A stretch of 64,000 nt of DNA from Albibacterium sp963696875 (lineage in GTDB: Bacteria; Bacteroidota; Bacteroidia; Sphingobacteriales; Sphingobacteriaceae). The stretch covers positions 372,001 to 436,000 of the forward strand of contig CAVOLQ010000002.1 of NCBI GenBank assembly GCA_963696875.1. Direction: 5' to 3'. The notes below the pieces were generated by a model. The model did no database searches, was not told where the DNA came from, and saw nothing but the letters and a program-made list of their open reading frames with translations. The position numbers and the translations under genes are program-made. Below are positions 61,851 to 64,000 of this stretch, piece by piece (within the stretch, counting starts at the first letter, position 1; every line of letters starts with the position of its first letter).

Positions 61851-62804
61851 TTATTTCGAGGAAAATTTTTCCTTCATCAATTTGGGTTTCAAAAAAACAT
61901 ACATTAAAACCAAAGGGACTGTCGAGACCAAAAATGTTATTATTAGGTTCAATTCCGACGATAAAGTGAGGCAAATGATAAGAATTTGGAAGATGGCATA
62001 AATCGTTGCGACTAAAAGATGGGGCACCTTTTGTTCATTGGCCAGAATTTGGTAGAAATGCAAACGATGAGCTTCGAAAATATTTTCTCGAAGTAATAGG
62101 CGATGAATTATAGTTAGAATGCTGTCTACCCCATATACCGCTAAAAATAAAACATAAGTCCAATTCCCTGTTTCAAAAATCAACTTAAGTAAAAGCATTA
62201 TTATCCAAAAAGCCATTGTTACACTTCCTACATCCCCAGCAAAGCAAATAGCTTTTTTACGGAAATTAAAAAAAAGAAAAACAAAGCAAGAGAGCATAGG
62301 CAACCATATCAAATCCGGTTCTATAAATGAAAACTGCTTTATGTTAACAAACTGCAATCCTCCCAACACAACCAAGCTATAAAGGCCAGTAATTCCATTA
62401 ATACCATCCATAAAGTTATAAGCATTGATGATTCCAATAGCGAGAATATAAAGAGAAATGACTCCCCACCATGGAATAAATCCAAAAATTGGAAGGAAGT
62501 AAAAGAGCATAGTAACCGCTAAAAGATGAAAAATAATGCGAATACGGCTTGATAAATCTATACGATCATCCAAAAAACTAATTGTTCCAATGAGTGTTGC
62601 ACCAAATACAACCAACCTGTATTCTGAGTACATTATTCCCGATATGATAATAGCTAATAGAAAAAGTATTCCACCGCCTCTTATCGTTAATTTATTATGA
62701 GAACTTCTTTCATTTGGCTTATCAATAATGCCGAATTTAATAGCAATTCGAAAATAAATCCGCATAAAAGCAAAAAACAAAAGGGTCAATACAAGGTATG
62801 GCAT
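61851..62804 (-). CDS. WecA/MraY-like undecaprenyl-phosphate sugar-1-phosphate transferase
   Basis: This is a 317-residue membrane enzyme with about ten helices. Conserved cytoplasmic motifs: SSHNKLTIRGGG (near 33), the Mg2+-binding SFLDDRIDL (near 75), NAYNFMDGINGITG (near 128), and CFAGDVGSVTMAF (near 188). A HRLHFYQ segment (near 244) is of the WecA/TagO/WbpL type rather than MraY, so it probably starts an O-antigen, capsule or glycan by loading a HexNAc-phosphate on lipid. TTG 62837 lies in a perfect -7 box; ATG 62804 is chosen. Confidence 0.88.
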   Translation of the reverse strand: MPYLVLTLLFFAFMRIYFRIAIKFGIIDKPNERSSHNKLTIRGGGILFLLAIIISGIMYSEYRLVVFGATLIGTISFLDDRIDLSSRIRIIFHLLAVTMLFYFLPIFGFIPWWGVISLYILAIGIINAYNFMDGINGITGLYSLVVLGGLQFVNIKQFSFIEPDLIWLPMLSCFVFLFFNFRKKAICFAGDVGSVTMAFWIIMLLLKLIFETGNWTYVLFLAVYGVDSILTIIHRLLLRENIFEAHRLHFYQILANEQKVPHLLVATIYAIFQILIICLTLSSELNLIITFLVSTVPLVLMYVFLKPKLMKEKFSSK

Positions 62805-62834
62805 AAAAAGCTTTTCAAACGAAATTGGAACCAA

Positions 62835-62842
62835 CAAAAGTA
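62835..62842 (-). promoter_or_regulatory. -7 box of the WecA-like gene
   Basis: The minus strand reads TACTTTTG, a perfect TAnnTTTG match, 30 bases before ATG 62804. The -33 region has no TTTG. Confidence 0.5.
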
Positions 62843-63030
62843 TAGAATATATCTACATAATTAAATTAATTCTCATTCAAGTACCCTAACAAAATTAAGT
62901 TACTAAATATAAGCCCTTTTACCAAAACACTTTGGCAATTATTATATACTTTTCTATTAACATTTTTCTTCAATTGTTTTTTGAAGAAGCGATTGAAACT
63001 TTAATATTAGGAGGTATTTCCACATTCAGT

Positions 63031-64000
63031 CTATTCGGGAATATCTATACGTTTGATTACACCATTGAATCCTTGTACGAAATCCGGAAGGCTATTTAAG
63101 AGTATTGGCTCATCGGTCTCAGGCATAAAGGCATTAAATAGAAATTGCTTAGCCGATTTAACAGGAACTTCAATAATAGCATATGCTTTTTTAGCAGGCT
63201 TATCGTGTCCTAATATCGGTCGCGGTCCGCCGCCCAATGCTCCTGAATTGAACAATCGAACACCTTTTTTATGCGCTGGAAAATATGCATGTTGATGTCC
63301 ACTTATATACAAATCAACACCATTTTTCTTGAAAAAATCAAGAGTAGCGTCTGCATCTGCATTCACTTCACCTACTTTATTTTTATCCGCAACAATGGCA
63401 TACAACGGCAAATGTCCAAGCAATATGCGCAACCTAGATTTCTTAGCCACCTTGCTTTTTAATTGCTCCTTCATCCATAACATTACTTCTGGCTCTATTT
63501 CTGCAGCAGAAGCATCCCAACTCATAAAAAATACATTATTCTTTATATAACTAAAGTAAAATGGATAATGTGATCGATCTACAAAAGTAAGGTTACTCGA
63601 AGGCAAATGGTCATCCCAAAAATATTTGGCAGCCGCGCGATCTTTTAAAAAACTAGGGGAAGCATCATGGTTTCCCATCGTAAATCCAAAAGGAATCTTA
63701 AGACTGTCAATTGGCTTTAAAATATTTTGATTAAAAGACTGCCACATTTCTGCAAGTCTCTCTTCCGTTAATGAGGCTTTTTGTCCAGCAACCATATCAC
63801 CCCCACATAGTATGATATCTGGTTTTATTTGAGCTATTCGACGAATAACTGAATCGACTTCTTTGCTATATGTTACGGAGCCATAACTATCGTTCAAGTC
63901 ACTGATCACCATAATTTTCAATTCCTTATCTTGTTGCTCGCTTTTCAAAGAATCACCCGCTTTAATAACACGCCAATCAGCTATAGTGTCTGATTTAAAA
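63031..64000 (-). CDS. calcineurin-like metallophosphoesterase, 5' end beyond window
   Basis: The frame stays open from 63031 to the right edge of the window, so the true start lies outside; a TTG at 63948 is the first possible internal start and is unlikely. About 323 residues are visible. Metal-binding motifs in order: VISDLNDSYGS (motif I has D-x-N instead of the usual D-x-H), LCGGDMVAG, TMGNHDAS, LLGHLPLYA and SGHQHAYFP. The visible N-terminal segment (DTIADWRVIKAGDS) has no signal. It is a phosphodiesterase or phosphatase of unknown substrate; the last 60 residues (FNAFMPETDEPILLN) are family-specific. Confidence 0.86.
   Translation of the reverse strand, partial: FKSDTIADWRVIKAGDSLKSEQQDKELKIMVISDLNDSYGSVTYSKEVDSVIRRIAQIKPDIILCGGDMVAGQKASLTEERLAEMWQSFNQNILKPIDSLKIPFGFTMGNHDASPSFLKDRAAAKYFWDDHLPSSNLTFVDRSHYPFYFSYIKNNVFFMSWDASAAEIEPEVMLWMKEQLKSKVAKKSRLRILLGHLPLYAIVADKNKVGEVNADADATLDFFKKNGVDLYISGHQHAYFPAHKKGVRLFNSGALGGGPRPILGHDKPAKKAYAIIEVPVKSAKQFLFNAFMPETDEPILLNSLPDFVQGFNGVIKRIDIPE

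Noticed and set aside
62805..62837. TTG start of the WecA-like protein
   Set aside because: The codon overlaps a perfect TACTTTTG -7 box.
1..64000. tRNA, rRNA, CRISPR, insertion sequence or prophage
   Set aside because: Reading all spacers found no cloverleaf-like sequence with a CCA-proximal arm, no regularly spaced repeats, and no transposase, integrase or phage genes.

Overview
The window is an AT-rich stretch of a Bacteroidota chromosome, most likely from the Sphingobacteriales (Sphingobacterium/Pedobacter-like). I base this on the protein families (the Bacteroidota-type alternative GlmU, DUF4294, BshB1, LytS/LytTR pair, type B L31, L-lysine 6-transaminase), on promoters of the Bacteroidota form (TTTG, about 20 bases, TAnnTTTG), and on the lack of Shine-Dalgarno sequences. 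Genus cannot be settled from the sequence alone. Nearly everything is chromosomal core or household metabolism. I see no rRNA, tRNA, insertion sequence, prophage or CRISPR array.

Layout. 0-10 kb: a gene tail, purB, an Nfu iron-sulfur scaffold, suhB, lgt, a small membrane protein, citrate synthase broken by a one-base frameshift, a dicarboxylate symporter, tex and tatA. 10-20 kb: a LiuC-like hydratase, a thioredoxin-fold secreted protein, purN-purH, and the whole rod-shape operon mreB-mreC-mreD-mrdA-rodA. 20-31 kb: an acidic hypothetical protein, mqnC-scpB, a tiny Asp-rich protein, then a long minus-strand block (XRE regulator, mpl, prmA, tpiA, glmU-like, rpmE2, msrC, trxB) and a lipoprotein polysaccharide deacetylase. 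31-38 kb: acyl-CoA carboxylase beta subunit, a secreted glucoamylase-family protein, and divergently a LiaF-like membrane protein followed by a LytS-type kinase and LytTR regulator. 38-50 kb: terC, an EVE protein, SlyD-like FKBP, a YyaL/DUF255 protein, a dipeptide epimerase, aminopeptidase P, mazG, a LolC/E-type permease, fmt, a PabC-like aminotransferase and rluD. 50-64 kb: a D-cysteine desulfhydrase/ACC deaminase homologue, lat, bshB1, DUF4294, rel, fur, purA, pabB, a DUF1080 protein, a DUF4397 lipoprotein, a WecA/MraY-like transferase, and a metallophosphoesterase that runs off the right edge.

The genes group into four themes: de novo purine synthesis (purB, purN, purH, purA, scattered), cell-envelope building (mre/rod operon, mpl, glmU-like, lgt, WecA-like), thiol and redox upkeep (trxB with msrC, bshB1, TlpA-like), and stringent/iron control (rel, fur).

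The parts most worth a second look are the citrate synthase frameshift; a copied AACACTCATT element placed upstream of the LiaF/LytS/LytTR genes, together with a 32-codon ORF; a set of promoters sitting 1-5 bases from the start codon, which implies leaderless mRNAs; and a repeat-rich non-coding stretch near 39.3 kb. Many start codons were moved inward from the longest open frame, because the longest frame began at TTG inside a promoter box or ahead of an obvious signal peptide or family start. No clearly new multi-gene system was found.
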